A DNA stretch of 64,000 bases from Halorussus amylolyticus (GCF_004143485.2 NZ_ML974133.1:62001-126000), one strand, 5' to 3'. Positions 8,564 to 16,800 are shown, numbered from the stretch's first letter. Notes: generated by a model not told the origin, from the sequence alone. Made by a program: numbers and translations.

Positions 8564-8989
8564 ATGGCCGAAGGCACCTACACCCTGCTCGTGGAACTCC
8601 CGACTCCCGAAACGGTCGAGTTCGGCGCGAGAGGCGAACGCGACCTCTCGGCGGGGTGGTACGCCTACACCGGGAGCGCGTTCGGGCCGGGCGGATTCGC
8701 GCGCGTCGAGCGCCACCGCGAACTCGCCCGAGGCGAGCGCGGGGCCCGCCACTGGCACGTCGATTACCTGCTCGGCCACCCCGAAACCGAAATTTCGGCG
8801 GTCGTGAAGTCCACAGACGCGGACGTAGAGTGCGCCGTGAGTCGAGCCATCGACACCGAAGCAGTGGCCGGAATCGGGGCCTCCGACTGCGACTGTGATT
8901 CCCACCTCCGGTACGCACCCGACCGCGAACGTTTGGAATCGGCGGTCCGCGACGCGCACGCGAGCGCCCGTTCGGGCGCTCGCGAGTGA
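8564..8989 (+). CDS. DUF123 / GIY-YIG-like protein
   Basis: This is a 141-residue protein of the archaeal DUF123 group, which has a degenerate GIY-YIG nuclease-like fold. GWYAYTGSAFGPGGF corresponds to the G-x-Y ... Y-x-G core, and HWHVDYLL plus DCDCDSHLRYAP are typical of the family. Whether it has nuclease activity is not established from the sequence. It starts 2 nt after the DUF4149 gene. Confidence 0.8.
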   Translation: MAEGTYTLLVELPTPETVEFGARGERDLSAGWYAYTGSAFGPGGFARVERHRELARGERGARHWHVDYLLGHPETEISAVVKSTDADVECAVSRAIDTEAVAGIGASDCDCDSHLRYAPDRERLESAVRDAHASARSGARE

Positions 8990-9042
8990 ACCAATAAACA
9001 GTGGAGTGAACCATTAACTGCGCTCGGTACGCAGACACGAAT

Positions 9043-9258
9043 ATGAACCTCCAGCGGAACGTCGGCGGTCTCGACAGAATCGCTCGCGGAGTCGGTGGCG
9101 CAGCGCTCCTCGCGGTCGCGGTCGGCGCGTTCGTCTCGGGCCGACGGTCAATCGGCCTCCTCGCGGCGGTCGCGGGCGCTGGTCTGCTGTTCAACGCCGC
9201 CACGCAGTTCTGCGGCGTGAACGCGCTGTTGGGTATCGACACCTGCTCGAGAAAATAA
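9043..9258 (+). CDS. DUF2892-type small membrane protein
   Basis: This 71-residue protein begins with an amphipathic QRNVGGLDRIARG segment, followed by two membrane helices and a C-terminal Cys-containing FCGVNALLGIDTC. This is the YgaP-transmembrane/DUF2892 pattern, here as a stand-alone domain. Its role is unknown. It converges with pckA, with 9 nt between the stops. Confidence 0.8.
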   Translation: MNLQRNVGGLDRIARGVGGAALLAVAVGAFVSGRRSIGLLAAVAGAGLLFNAATQFCGVNALLGIDTCSRK

Positions 9259-9267
9259 GAATCTCGG

Positions 9268-10803
9268 TCAGTACACCGCGTCCCGAATCTCGTCGGCGAG
9301 GTCCTCGAACGTGGCGAGGTGGGTCCGGCGCTCGGTCCGCATCCGTTCCTGTGCGGCCTCGAAGTCCTCGATGTGGTCGGGGACGGAGAACTCCGAGACG
9401 TTCATCCCCGGCACCTCGCTCGGAATCGTGAGACCGAGTTCGTCGTCGGCCTCCCACTCGACGGTGCCGCGCGCGATTTCGCGGAGAATCGTCACCGACT
9501 CCTCGACGCCGATGTCCTTCGCCTTCGCGCCGATGTGGCCGGTGTTGAGGACGAAGCAGTCCACGCCGAGGTCGGCGATGAGTTCGCGGAACCGATTTCC
9601 TTCCTCGCCTTTCGACCCCACGATGAAGGGGTTCGTGCCGACCACGCGGATGGATTCGCCCGCCTTCGAGGGGTCGCCCGCGCTGGTCTGAATCGACTCG
9701 CCGAGCATGAACGCCGCGGCGGCCTCCTCGGGCGAGAGTTTGGCGACCGGCGGCATCGTCGGATTTCGGGTGATGAAGAATATCTGGTCCACCGAGTCGA
9801 GGTCGATGTCGTCGCCAGCAGACGAGAGGTGGTCGCGGCCGATGACCGCCCGGCCGTTCGAGGTGTGTTCGTCGCTGTCGAAGTCCACGGTGCCGTCGGC
9901 GTCCACCGCGACGTTTTCGAGGACCGCCGATTCGTGGGTCACGGCGTCGTACATCGCTGGCTGTTCGTCGGCGTCGAGTCCGATGGTCTTGACGTAGAGA
10001 CCTTCGCCCTCGCTTCCGGCGACGGTGCCGTCCGGCAGGAGCGCGCACACGTCGTCCTGAAGCATCGTGGCCGATTCGGGGTCGTCGAGCCAGAGACCGT
10101 GCGCGGTCAAGGTGGACTTGCCGGTCGCCGAGAGGCCGAGGAACAGTTGGCCAACGTCTTCGAGGTCGCCGGTCTCGTCGTCTCGGAGGCTCACGCGCTT
10201 GCTCCCGGCGTGGAGACCGAGACCGCCCTTCCGCTTGGCCTCGCGCATGAACAGTCGGAGGAACGACTTCTTGGCTTCGCCGGTGTAGTCGCTGCCGAGG
10301 ACCGCGGTCACGCCAGCATCGGGGAGGATTCGGATGGCGGTCTCGTCGTGGTCGGGCACCTGAATCGTCACGAAGTCGGGGTCGGCGTCGGCGTCGGAAC
10401 CGGCGTCGCCCTCGACCGGTTCGAACAGCTTCGCCCACGCGAGCGCGATGCGGGCCTCGGGCTTCGAGACGTAGAGCCGACAGACGTACGAGTGGTCGGG
10501 GTGGCGGCCCATCCGGCGGTCAACGCAGACCATCTCGGTCTCGCGGGCGTACTCGACCGCGGTCTCGATGCGGCCGTAGTCGCTCGGGCCGAACTCGTCG
10601 TCCACCGCGTTTTTGGTCTTGTCGGCGTTGCGCGAGCGCTCGCCGCTGACGTACGACGGCGAGCCGAACTCGGTCGTGGTTTCGAGGTCGGCCGAGAACT
10701 CGCGGAGTTCGTCGAGCGAGGGGTCGTACACGACGTTGTCCGCGTCGGCCGGGTGTGGGAGCGCAGTCGTCACCGATTGAACTGTCTGCCCGGTTTCTGA
10801 CAT
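9268..10803 (-). CDS. pckA: Phosphoenolpyruvate carboxykinase (ATP)
   Basis: This 511-residue enzyme converts oxaloacetate and ATP to phosphoenolpyruvate, ADP and CO2 at the entry to gluconeogenesis. The P-loop GLSATGKSTLT and the following metal-binding LQDDVCALLPDG (kinase-2-like) are clear. HTSNGRAVI and TRNPTMPPVAKLSPEEAAAAF are PEPCK signatures. It is slightly shorter than bacterial ATP-type enzymes. A TATA-like box 25-37 bp upstream of ATG 10803 suggests a leaderless or very short-leader transcript. Confidence 0.95.
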   Translation of the reverse strand: MSETGQTVQSVTTALPHPADADNVVYDPSLDELREFSADLETTTEFGSPSYVSGERSRNADKTKNAVDDEFGPSDYGRIETAVEYARETEMVCVDRRMGRHPDHSYVCRLYVSKPEARIALAWAKLFEPVEGDAGSDADADPDFVTIQVPDHDETAIRILPDAGVTAVLGSDYTGEAKKSFLRLFMREAKRKGGLGLHAGSKRVSLRDDETGDLEDVGQLFLGLSATGKSTLTAHGLWLDDPESATMLQDDVCALLPDGTVAGSEGEGLYVKTIGLDADEQPAMYDAVTHESAVLENVAVDADGTVDFDSDEHTSNGRAVIGRDHLSSAGDDIDLDSVDQIFFITRNPTMPPVAKLSPEEAAAAFMLGESIQTSAGDPSKAGESIRVVGTNPFIVGSKGEEGNRFRELIADLGVDCFVLNTGHIGAKAKDIGVEESVTILREIARGTVEWEADDELGLTIPSEVPGMNVSEFSVPDHIEDFEAAQERMRTERRTHLATFEDLADEIRDAVY

Positions 10804-10827
10804 CGAGTGAAGGCTGTGCGCGCGGAC

Positions 10828-10840
10828 GTATAATTATGCA
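10828..10840 (-). promoter_or_regulatory. TATA-like box of pckA
   Basis: On the minus strand this reads GCATAATTATACG, an AT-rich island in GC-rich DNA. It is centred about 30 bp upstream of the pckA ATG, the expected distance for a haloarchaeal promoter with little or no leader. Confidence 0.5.
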
Positions 10841-11030
10841 CCATTTACCAGCCTCAGCCTGTCAGACGCCGAAATTCTTGCTTTCGATGTGAGTGAATAA
10901 TTCTCGTTACTGCGCGCTGACGCGACCCCGTTCGTTCGTCCGAACACAGTTGTTTCGCCGCCACTTTACGGCCGATTCGCGCGGATGGGACCGCCTGTCG
11001 TCGAGAAAGAGTCGCTTATTCGGGCCGCGT

Positions 11031-11792
11031 TCAGCAGTCGATGACCACGCGGTCGCCGTCCTCGCGACACTCTTCGAGGGCGTGCTTGGCCGCCATGCCC
11101 GCCGACTGGGGGGTCGCAGACTGGCCGACCCCGACCTTGAGTTCGACCGAGACGGTGTCCTCGACGTGCCGGATGGAGTCCTCGTAGGCGTCCTCGTCCA
11201 AATCGGGACACACCGCGATGATGTTGTCGCCGCCGACGAAGAAGGCGAGACCCTCGTGGGCGCGCCTGAGATACTGCATGAGTTCGGCGTAGCCCTGCTC
11301 GATGTGGATGAACGAGTCGAAGGCGTTCATCCGGTCGGTGTACTTGCCGGTCGCGTCGTTCACGTCGAAGTGCGCGATTTGCACGTCGTCGTCGGCTCGC
11401 TCGTCGGGGTCGAGCGTCGTCCCCCGGAGGATTTCGGTCCGAGAGCCGTCTTGGGCGCTCCCGGCGTCTTGGAGGTGCGTGGTCGCGTCCGAGAGCGCGG
11501 CGACCGGACTCGGGTCCACGCCGACGCCGAGGCTGACGGTCACGGGGTAGCGGTTCGCGACCGACTCCTGAATCAGCGCGTGGGCGTCTTCGTCGATGCC
11601 GTTCGTCACCGCGACCATGTTGTCGAATCGGGTGAAGAAGACGTACCCCTCGCGGTTGCCGACCAACTGGGAGAGGTCGGCGTAGAGTCGCGACTGGAGC
11701 GTCTGGAGGTCCACCTCGCGGCGGGGTTCGGGGGTGACTGTCCACGGTCCGTAGTTGTCGATTTGAACGAGGGTTACCTGCGTGTTCGTCAC
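11031..11792 (-). CDS. gch3: GTP cyclohydrolase III (formylpyrimidine-forming)
   Basis: This 253-residue enzyme is the archaeal GTP cyclohydrolase III (ArfA type). It converts GTP to a formylaminopyrimidine nucleotide monophosphate, the first step of archaeal riboflavin and F420 deazaflavin synthesis. The protein is a tandem of two ferredoxin-like, cyclase-related halves: FFTRFDNMVAVTNGI with SLGVGVDPSPVAAL in the first, and FVGGDNIIAVCPDLDED with KVGVGQSATPQSAGM in the second. The length is typical. It stands alone on the minus strand, facing away from udk, with a family 1 element in the shared upstream region. Confidence 0.93.
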   Translation of the reverse strand: MTNTQVTLVQIDNYGPWTVTPEPRREVDLQTLQSRLYADLSQLVGNREGYVFFTRFDNMVAVTNGIDEDAHALIQESVANRYPVTVSLGVGVDPSPVAALSDATTHLQDAGSAQDGSRTEILRGTTLDPDERADDDVQIAHFDVNDATGKYTDRMNAFDSFIHIEQGYAELMQYLRRAHEGLAFFVGGDNIIAVCPDLDEDAYEDSIRHVEDTVSVELKVGVGQSATPQSAGMAAKHALEECREDGDRVVIDC

Positions 11793-11940
11793 AGTTGGTT
11801 CGGGGTTGGAATCGGTGGCTTATAAGCTATCCTAATCTCGGTAGGTGTTCCAGAAATGAGACTCGGAGAGCGGAGTTTATCGGTCTCCAGACGTATCGAG
11901 GTTCCGACCGGATTCCGATATTCATCGGCGTCTTCGAAGA

Positions 11941-12132
11941 AGCTAGCTACTCCCGGTACCTAGGAGAACCGCATTGCGATGCAATACGATGTATTGCATC
12001 GCACCGCACCGCACCGCGACGGCCACTCCCTCCCCAACCGACTGCGCTTCTCGCTCCCTGCGGTCGCTCCGATGCTCATCCCTCGCGCGCATGGGCGCAA
12101 CGCCAAACCGCGGCGTTGCGCCAGCGCGCGCC
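11941..12132 (-). repeat. Family 1 hairpin element, copy C
   Basis: Read on the minus strand this is a full copy. It has GGCGCGCGCTGGCGC, an 11-bp hairpin (12094-12104 with 12112-12122) around the loop GCGGTTT, GCGCGCGAGGGATGAG, GCAGTCGGTTGGGGAGGG, the GCGGTGCGGT block and a GGTACCGGGAGTAGCTAGCT end. Relative to copies D and E the stem changes GG/CC to AA/TT on both arms. A copy-specific 12-bp inverted repeat lies at 11976-12002. Confidence 0.8.
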
Positions 12133-12235
12133 GGGAGTGCTGGTAGCACCGAGCGCACGTGCATTTCTGGTTCAGATAAAAACGTACGGATTTCATTCCG
12201 GGGGATTCAAACCCCCGTCTTCCCTGCATCCGGTA

Positions 12236-12979
12236 ATGACCATCCCGTCGTTCGTCGTCGGCATCGCGGGCGGGACCGGGGCCGGGAAGACGACGGTCGC
12301 CCGCGAAATCACCGAGGAGGTCGAAGACTCGGTGACCCGTATTCCGATGGACAACTACTACAAGGACCTCTCGCACTTGGAGTTCGACGAGCGCGCCGAG
12401 GTCAACTACGACCACCCCTCGGCGTTCGAGTGGGAGCTACTTCGCGAGCACTTCGGCTCTCTCCTGTCGGGCCAGTCCATCGAGATGCCCCAGTACGACT
12501 TCTCGATTCACAACCGCAAGGACGAGACCGAGACGGTCGAACCGACCGACGTCATCGTTCTGGAGGGCATCTTCGCGCTCTACGACGAGGATTTGAACGA
12601 CATGCTCGACCTTCGGGTGTACGTCGAGACCGACGCCGACGTGCGAATCCTCCGGCGCATCGAGCGCGACGTGGTCGAGCGCGGCCGCGACCTGGAGGGC
12701 GTCATCGACCAGTACCTCTCGACGGTCAAGCCGATGCACGAGCAGTTCGTCGAACCCACGAAGAAGCGCGCCGACATCATCATCCCCGAGGGCGCGAACG
12801 CCGTCGCGGTCGGCCTGCTGGAGGAGAAGGTCCGGGCCGAGACGTACACCGATTCGGGGTCGGCGTGGCGACTCGGCGACGAGGGGGTCGAACGCGAGGA
12901 GCGCGGTCGCTACGCGGTCGGCGACATCCGGGAGAAATCGGCGGGGGAGCGCGACGGATTCGAGGAGTCGTTCGACTGA
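12236..12979 (+). CDS. udk: Uridine kinase
   Basis: This 247-residue P-loop kinase phosphorylates uridine (and usually cytidine) in pyrimidine salvage. GIAGGTGAGKTT near the N-terminus is the Walker A motif. IPMDNYYKDL is the uridine-kinase signature, and NYDHPSAFEW with EGIFALYDEDL match the substrate and lid regions. The frame is open upstream to 11795 through element C, but ATG 12236 is the start that gives the family N-terminus. The C-terminal 35 residues are acidic and polar, a haloarchaeal extension. It converges on the DUF5785-like gene with no gap. Confidence 0.93.
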   Translation: MTIPSFVVGIAGGTGAGKTTVAREITEEVEDSVTRIPMDNYYKDLSHLEFDERAEVNYDHPSAFEWELLREHFGSLLSGQSIEMPQYDFSIHNRKDETETVEPTDVIVLEGIFALYDEDLNDMLDLRVYVETDADVRILRRIERDVVERGRDLEGVIDQYLSTVKPMHEQFVEPTKKRADIIIPEGANAVAVGLLEEKVRAETYTDSGSAWRLGDEGVEREERGRYAVGDIREKSAGERDGFEESFD

Positions 12980-13300
12980 TTACGCGCTCTTCTTCTCGGG
13001 GTTGTCGCCCTTCGGGTGGTAGTCCCAGAACCCGCCGGCGCGCATCCCGCGGCCGACCGCCTTGTGGAACTCGACCATCGTGTCGAACTCGCCGTCCTCG
13101 ACGTGTTCGAAGATGTCGCCGACGCTGACGATTCGCTTGTAGTTGATGCGAATCGGCTCGTCGGCGTGGGCCTCCGCGAACTCCCGCGTCGAGAGCGGGA
13201 GGTCCTCCTCCTCGTCGATTTTCTTGGCGATAATCGCCATGCCGTACTTGCGCCCGCCTTCGCTTCCCTCTTCGCCGTCGGGGTCGTGCGGCCAGTCCAT
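12980..13300 (-). CDS. Conserved haloarchaeal small protein (DUF5785-like)
   Basis: This 106-residue acidic protein contains KYGMAIIAKKIDEEEDLPL, a central RINYKRIVSVGDIFEHV and a C-terminal FWDYHPKGDNPEKKSA. I recognise it as a conserved haloarchaeal family, probably DUF5785, of unknown function. The open frame continues far upstream, but those residues are the shadow of the opposite gene; ATG 13300 is the real start. Its stop abuts the udk stop. Confidence 0.75.
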   Translation of the reverse strand: MDWPHDPDGEEGSEGGRKYGMAIIAKKIDEEEDLPLSTREFAEAHADEPIRINYKRIVSVGDIFEHVEDGEFDTMVEFHKAVGRGMRAGGFWDYHPKGDNPEKKSA

Positions 13301-13444
13301 ACTCGAACGGTCGGTCAGGGGTCCCAAAAGGGTTTCTCTCGACCGCTGGCGCTGGTCGCGGGTAACGCTCTCGTGCTCGGGTAGGACGGCGCGACTCGCA
13401 CGAAAAACACGCCTTTCAAGGTCCGCGCCGACGGAGTTCCGGCC

Positions 13445-14203
13445 ATGACAGTCATCGCGGTCGTCGCCGACCCGCCCCGGCCAGGACTCGCGCTCGCGAC
13501 CCTCACCAAGTCGTCGCCGCTCTCGGACTCCGAGGCGGCCGACCTCTACGCCGCGAGCCTCAAAGACACCGTCCGCGCGGTCGAACGGAGCGGCGGCGAA
13601 CTGCTGGTGAACTACCGGCCCGACGAGATGCTCCCCGACGAACACGCGAGCGAGCAGAGCGCCGAGGCCGAACTCCGCGCGCTGGTCGCGGACGCGCTCG
13701 AAGACCCGAGCGAGGCCAGATTCGAGGTGCAGGTCGGCTCGACGCCGTCGGCGCGCGCTGGCAACACCGTCACCCATCTGCTCGACCGCGAGGAAGTCCA
13801 GTCGGCCGCGGTGGTGCCCGGCACCGCGCCGATGCTGACCCGCCAGACCATCGACGGCGCGGCCATGAAACTCCGGCGCAACGAGGTCGTCCTCGGCCCG
13901 AGCGCGCGCGGCGGCGTCTACTTCGCGGGGTTCACCACCGCCGACCTCGACTTCGAGGACGCCTACGCCGTCCCCGAAATCGAGACGCTGACGACCCGCG
14001 GCGCGGACGCGGGCCACGAAGTCGAGTTTCTGGCGACTCAGACGCGCGTCGAGACCGGCGCGGACCTGCTCTCGCTGGTCCCGGTGCTGAACGCTCGCAT
14101 CGCGGCCGGGCGAATCGTGCCCGAGCACACGACCACCCTGATTCGCGAGTGGGGGCTTCGGGTCGTGGAGGAAGACGGTGAGCCGACATTGGTTCGCGAG
14201 TGA
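13445..14203 (+). CDS. DUF2064-like protein (glycosyltransferase/nucleotidyltransferase fold)
   Basis: This 252-residue protein starts with a Rossmann-like strand followed by PRPGLALATLTKSSPLS and EAADLYAASLKDT. These align in pattern with DUF2064 proteins (P-x-P-G ... K-T-R-L ... LY-x-x-x-L-x-D-T), a family related to GT-A glycosyltransferases and CofC-like nucleotidyltransferases. The classical KTR is changed to ATLTK, so activity may differ. The C-terminus (ATQTRVETGADLLSLVPVLN) is haloarchaea-specific. It diverges from the DUF5785-like gene. Confidence 0.6.
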   Translation: MTVIAVVADPPRPGLALATLTKSSPLSDSEAADLYAASLKDTVRAVERSGGELLVNYRPDEMLPDEHASEQSAEAELRALVADALEDPSEARFEVQVGSTPSARAGNTVTHLLDREEVQSAAVVPGTAPMLTRQTIDGAAMKLRRNEVVLGPSARGGVYFAGFTTADLDFEDAYAVPEIETLTTRGADAGHEVEFLATQTRVETGADLLSLVPVLNARIAAGRIVPEHTTTLIREWGLRVVEEDGEPTLVRE

Positions 14204-14254
14204 AGCGTTTTTAACGTCCAACTCTTTTGGTATCTGTCGAAAGGTAGTTCTGAA

Positions 14255-15331
14255 TCACCAACTGCCGGAGAATTCGCACTCTAGACCCACCTTCACTGGA
14301 AGTTCCGATGCGTACCGTTTCTTATTGTCTGAGTTCAAGTTTGTGAGAAGATAGTATCCGCTAGAAAGTTCTTGTTGGCCCCTCATATCGGAACCGTTCG
14401 GGTGTTTGGGCTTGTCATTGATTAGCGCACGACTTCCCTGACCGGTTCCGGGAATATACGGGATTTCGATCTCCTCCAGAAGGTCTTCCTCCTCAATAAG
14501 ATAATTGACGAGGGAAGCCATCGTTTCAGATTGCACGTCTCCAGCAGTTCGATAGACCGTCTCCCCATTTCGACCGAGACAAATGACGTATTCTCCGTCC
14601 TCTGGTCCGACATCATCCCCGGATGATTCTCGGATGACCGCTGTCTGATGTGCCTGTTCTTCCAGCGTCTCGATCAGATCATCAACGAAGCCCTTCGCCT
14701 CGTTTTCGACTTGCTGTGACACAGAATTTCCAGCCACCTTGGTAACGACGCCAGTTACGTCCTCCGCAAGGTCTTCCTTATTTTTCCGGAGAGAAGTAAC
14801 TGCGTTCTGTACCGCTTCGATTTTCTCTGCAATCTGTCGCGATTCTCCGGAGTCGATGGACTCACGCGAAAGCGCCCGAAGGGGATGTTCGTTGCTTGGG
14901 ACGGTCTCAATCGAAAATTTCGCGAGGGAGATTTCGTTGGGCCTGTTGCTGGAAACGTCGCGGCGGAAAATCTCGAACTCGCGTCCGTTCGAGAGGAGTC
15001 CCCAATCGACACCGACTTGGCGCATGTAGCTTTTTAATTGGTTCTCGTGACTCTGTCCGAGCGGTGTGTCACACCCTTTCGCTTCTACAAAGACGACAGG
15101 CGTTCCCTCTCGCTTGAGAGCGTAATCGACCTTTTTTGTCCCCGACCCCATCTGGACGGAATGCTCAAGTTCAACATCCGAGCTGAGGATCTCCCATCCA
15201 AGAAGGTCGATTAGCGGTTCGATAATCTTCCGCTTGGTGTTCTCCTCGTCCATCTGCGGAGAGTTCTTAATAAGCTGAATTGATCGCTCGGTGTAGTGAG
15301 ATAAGTCCTTGGAGAGCGACATAGTGCTCAC
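14255..15331 (-). CDS. HsdR-N-type PD-(D/E)xK nuclease-domain protein
   Basis: This is a 358-residue protein. Residues 10-150 match the N-terminal nuclease domain of type I restriction HsdR subunits: a helix with KRKIIEPLIDLLGW, then KVDYAL (D69) and VVFVEAKG (E83, K85) forming the PD-(D/E)xK site. Residues 165-225 look coiled-coil. The C-terminal part (GYYLLTNLNSDNKKRYASEL) is a separate conserved domain. There is no helicase or methylase. GTG 15331 overlaps the upstream stop as GTGA, indicating translational coupling; ATG 15322 is an alternative. Base composition is clearly lower in GC than the flanks, a sign of transfer. It is likely a defence or selfish-element nuclease; the target is unknown. 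Confidence 0.75.
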   Translation of the reverse strand: MSTMSLSKDLSHYTERSIQLIKNSPQMDEENTKRKIIEPLIDLLGWEILSSDVELEHSVQMGSGTKKVDYALKREGTPVVFVEAKGCDTPLGQSHENQLKSYMRQVGVDWGLLSNGREFEIFRRDVSSNRPNEISLAKFSIETVPSNEHPLRALSRESIDSGESRQIAEKIEAVQNAVTSLRKNKEDLAEDVTGVVTKVAGNSVSQQVENEAKGFVDDLIETLEEQAHQTAVIRESSGDDVGPEDGEYVICLGRNGETVYRTAGDVQSETMASLVNYLIEEEDLLEEIEIPYIPGTGQGSRALINDKPKHPNGSDMRGQQELSSGYYLLTNLNSDNKKRYASELPVKVGLECEFSGSW

Positions 15332-16089
15332 TTCGACCCCCGAATGCGCTGAACAAGACCTGCAATCTGTTCTTCACTCTTATTGGTCACATCGTACTCG
15401 ACTTTTAATTTCAATTGCCCAGCGGCTTCGTCAGCTTTTAACACCATCTCATCAACTTCAGTGGAAACTCCACCAACATCGGTCGTGGTGTCCCTTGTCC
15501 CCTCCTCGACAGTTTCCTCTGGTTCGGGAGTTGGGTACTCATCGACAAGCTTGCTGATGAACTTCTCATGTTGGTCGGACACTTCAAGTCGCGTCTCGAA
15601 CCCTTTCCTGCCCGTGATGAACTTCCCGAGTCCAGCCGCCTGAGCGGTTTTTATTAAGAGATTGATTTCCCTGTCCGTGTGCTCCTCTCCGGTCGATGCT
15701 TCAGCCTTCTCTTTGAAGACGCTCTGTTTAATCGCCGGATTTCCGTTGACCTTCTCCACTAAATCACCGGCGTGAATGCGTAGGAGTGTATCCCGATAGG
15801 GTTCGTAGAACTCTATTGCCTCACGAAATGCTTTCCGTACGGACTCATCTCCTATATTCTCGGAGTAGCTAATACCCGAGCCACGACCGGTATTCTGAAC
15901 ATGACCATCCTCGACGGTTAAGAAGCCGAGTTTCACGCCATAGTTAATGCTGGCTCGAACCTGCCGTTGGTCAATATCCAATTGGCTGTAGAGGTCGTTC
16001 TTCTGGGAGCCGTTAACATCGCGTAAGTGGTTACAGAGGCTGTGTAGCGCCTCGGGTTTTGCTCGACTGGGGAGTTCGACGGAGGCCAT
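15328..16089 (-). CDS. Island protein with N-terminal winged-helix-like region (DUF5343-like architecture)
   Basis: This is a 253-residue protein. Residues 5-70 resemble a DNA-binding winged helix (KNDLYSQLDIDQRQVRASINYGVKLGFL). Then follow FREAIEFYEPYRDTLL and REINLLIKTAQAAGLG, an arrangement reminiscent of DUF5343 proteins, a disordered acidic stretch (175-200), and a C-terminal strand-helix segment. Its stop overlaps the start of the nuclease gene (GTGA), so the two proteins are made together. Low GC, as in the nuclease. ATG 16089 is preferred to GTG 16092. Its role is unknown: it could be a regulator, or a sensor that loads the nuclease. Confidence 0.65.
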   Translation of the reverse strand: MASVELPSRAKPEALHSLCNHLRDVNGSQKNDLYSQLDIDQRQVRASINYGVKLGFLTVEDGHVQNTGRGSGISYSENIGDESVRKAFREAIEFYEPYRDTLLRIHAGDLVEKVNGNPAIKQSVFKEKAEASTGEEHTDREINLLIKTAQAAGLGKFITGRKGFETRLEVSDQHEKFISKLVDEYPTPEPEETVEEGTRDTTTDVGGVSTEVDEMVLKADEAAGQLKLKVEYDVTNKSEEQIAGLVQRIRGSK

Positions 16090-16115
16090 CACATAACAGG
16101 TTTCTCATCCCCCGT

Positions 16116-16125
16116 CTAAATAGTT
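16116..16125. promoter_or_regulatory. Shared bidirectional TATA-like box
   Basis: CTAAATAGTT is centred about 31 bp before ATG 16089 (minus) and about 24 bp before ATG 16144 (plus). One AT-rich box could therefore drive both the nuclease operon and the divergent small ORF, each with little or no leader. Confidence 0.45.
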
Positions 16126-16143
16126 ACGGTGCGGGCGTGTAAG

Positions 16144-16293
16144 ATGTCCCGCGAAAAGAACCCGGATATTCAAGCATTTAACGTCCTCTGGACCGCTTTC
16201 TCATCTGAAGGGAAAATATGGTGGGAATGGGCTGTTTTGACGGCTATGTTCCGCCAGCGGTATATTTCCACTTATAGAAGATGGATTAAGTAG
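16144..16293 (+). CDS. Divergent Trp-rich small ORF, 49 residues
   Basis: The ORF starts at ATG 16144 and ends at TAG 16291-16293. It encodes a protein with four tryptophans (NVLWTAF, KIWWEWAVL, RRWIK) and a basic C-terminus, compatible with an amphipathic or membrane-associated helix. Three things support it as a gene: a TATA-like box 20-27 bp upstream, a strong hairpin with a T-run 2 nt after the stop, and the island's base composition. I recognise no homologue. It may be a regulator, toxin-like peptide or third component of the divergent nuclease operon, or a chance ORF. Confidence 0.45.
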   Translation: MSREKNPDIQAFNVLWTAFSSEGKIWWEWAVLTAMFRQRYISTYRRWIK

Positions 16294-16294
16294 C

Positions 16295-16319
16295 GAAAAC
16301 GCCGCCTCACGGCGTTTTC
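16295..16319 (+). terminator. Hairpin terminator after the 49-residue ORF
   Basis: GAAAACGCCG (16295-16304) pairs perfectly with CGGCGTTTTC (16310-16319) around a CCTCA loop. The 3' arm supplies a four-T run. It lies directly after the stop at 16293 and before the convergent small genes, so it probably ends transcription from both sides. Confidence 0.6.
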
Positions 16320-16385
16320 AACCAAATTCAATAAGATAGCTGAGGATGTTCGCAAATGATTCGACCACCGATCTGGTGTCCGTGT

Positions 16386-16532
16386 TTACTCTTCGGGTCC
16401 TGTAGAACGCCGAACCGAAACACCGTCTGCGGACAGACCGTGTTCCTCAGCAACGTCCAGCACGTTGGTCAGGAACTCCGTGGTCACGTCGTCCCGTGAG
16501 ACGCCTTCGAGGCGTAGAGTCAGCGTATCCAT
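16386..16532 (-). CDS. Small conserved-looking protein, 48 residues
   Basis: ATG 16532 to TAA 16386. It has a regular strand-helix-strand look: MDTLTLRLEGV, TEFLTNVLDVAEEHGL, then DGVSVRRS. The size and alternating pattern fit a small ligand-free domain such as those adjacent to haloarchaeal HTH regulators. It starts 3 nt after the stop of the upstream 39-residue ORF, so the two form a tight pair. I recognise no family. Confidence 0.55.
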   Translation of the reverse strand: MDTLTLRLEGVSRDDVTTEFLTNVLDVAEEHGLSADGVSVRRSTGPEE

Positions 16533-16535
16533 CTC

Positions 16536-16655
16536 TCACACCTCCGTCTCGCCGGTCGCCATCAGTTCACGTTGTATCGCGCGTTTGGGGTTCTTCGCGC
16601 TGATATCGGGTCGCTGTACGACAGTCTTTTGTCGGCGGATTTCGATAGTTGCCAT
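16536..16655 (-). CDS. Small basic protein, 39 residues
   Basis: ATG 16655 to TGA 16536. It encodes MATIEIRRQKTVVQRPDISA and continues KNPKRAIQREL. It is basic, unlike most haloarchaeal proteins, so nucleic-acid or antitoxin-like binding is conceivable. It is the first gene of a leftward pair with the 48-residue protein and diverges from the wHTH regulator across the operator-like region. No homologue is recognised. Confidence 0.5.
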   Translation of the reverse strand: MATIEIRRQKTVVQRPDISAKNPKRAIQRELMATGETEV

Positions 16656-16751
16656 TGGTCTTCCCTACTGAGAAGGCCATCGTCCGAGTGTTCTAGCACT
16701 CGGGCGTTTTCGCGGAATCGAACGCCCCGAGGGATTTCGGCCTTCTACCAA

Positions 16752-16800
16752 TAACCACGTAGTTACTGGCCATAAATATTTCCCTTCAATCACGTAGTCA
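16752..16800. promoter_or_regulatory. Operator-like repeat pair around an AT-rich box
   Basis: TAACCACGTAGTTA (16752-16765), a near-palindrome, and CAATCACGTAGTCA (16787-16800) share the core TCACGTAGT/CCACGTAGT. They are 35 bp apart centre to centre and flank CATAAATATT (16771-16780), a TATA-like box. The arrangement between divergent genes, one encoding a wHTH protein, suggests autoregulation. A related AACTACGT occurs at about 17203-17210 upstream of the tRNA. Confidence 0.5.

Noticed and set aside
12199-12217. T-arm-like hairpin CGGGGG-ATTCAAA-CCCCCG upstream of udk, possible tRNA fragment or att site
   Set aside because: The loop is shifted relative to a true TTCRA T-loop and no other tRNA arm lies nearby; best read as a chance hairpin in the udk leader.
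13301-14221. N-terminal part of the long minus frame over the DUF2064-like gene
   Set aside because: The conserved protein begins at 13300; the upstream part is antisense to a good gene and has no haloarchaeal protein character.
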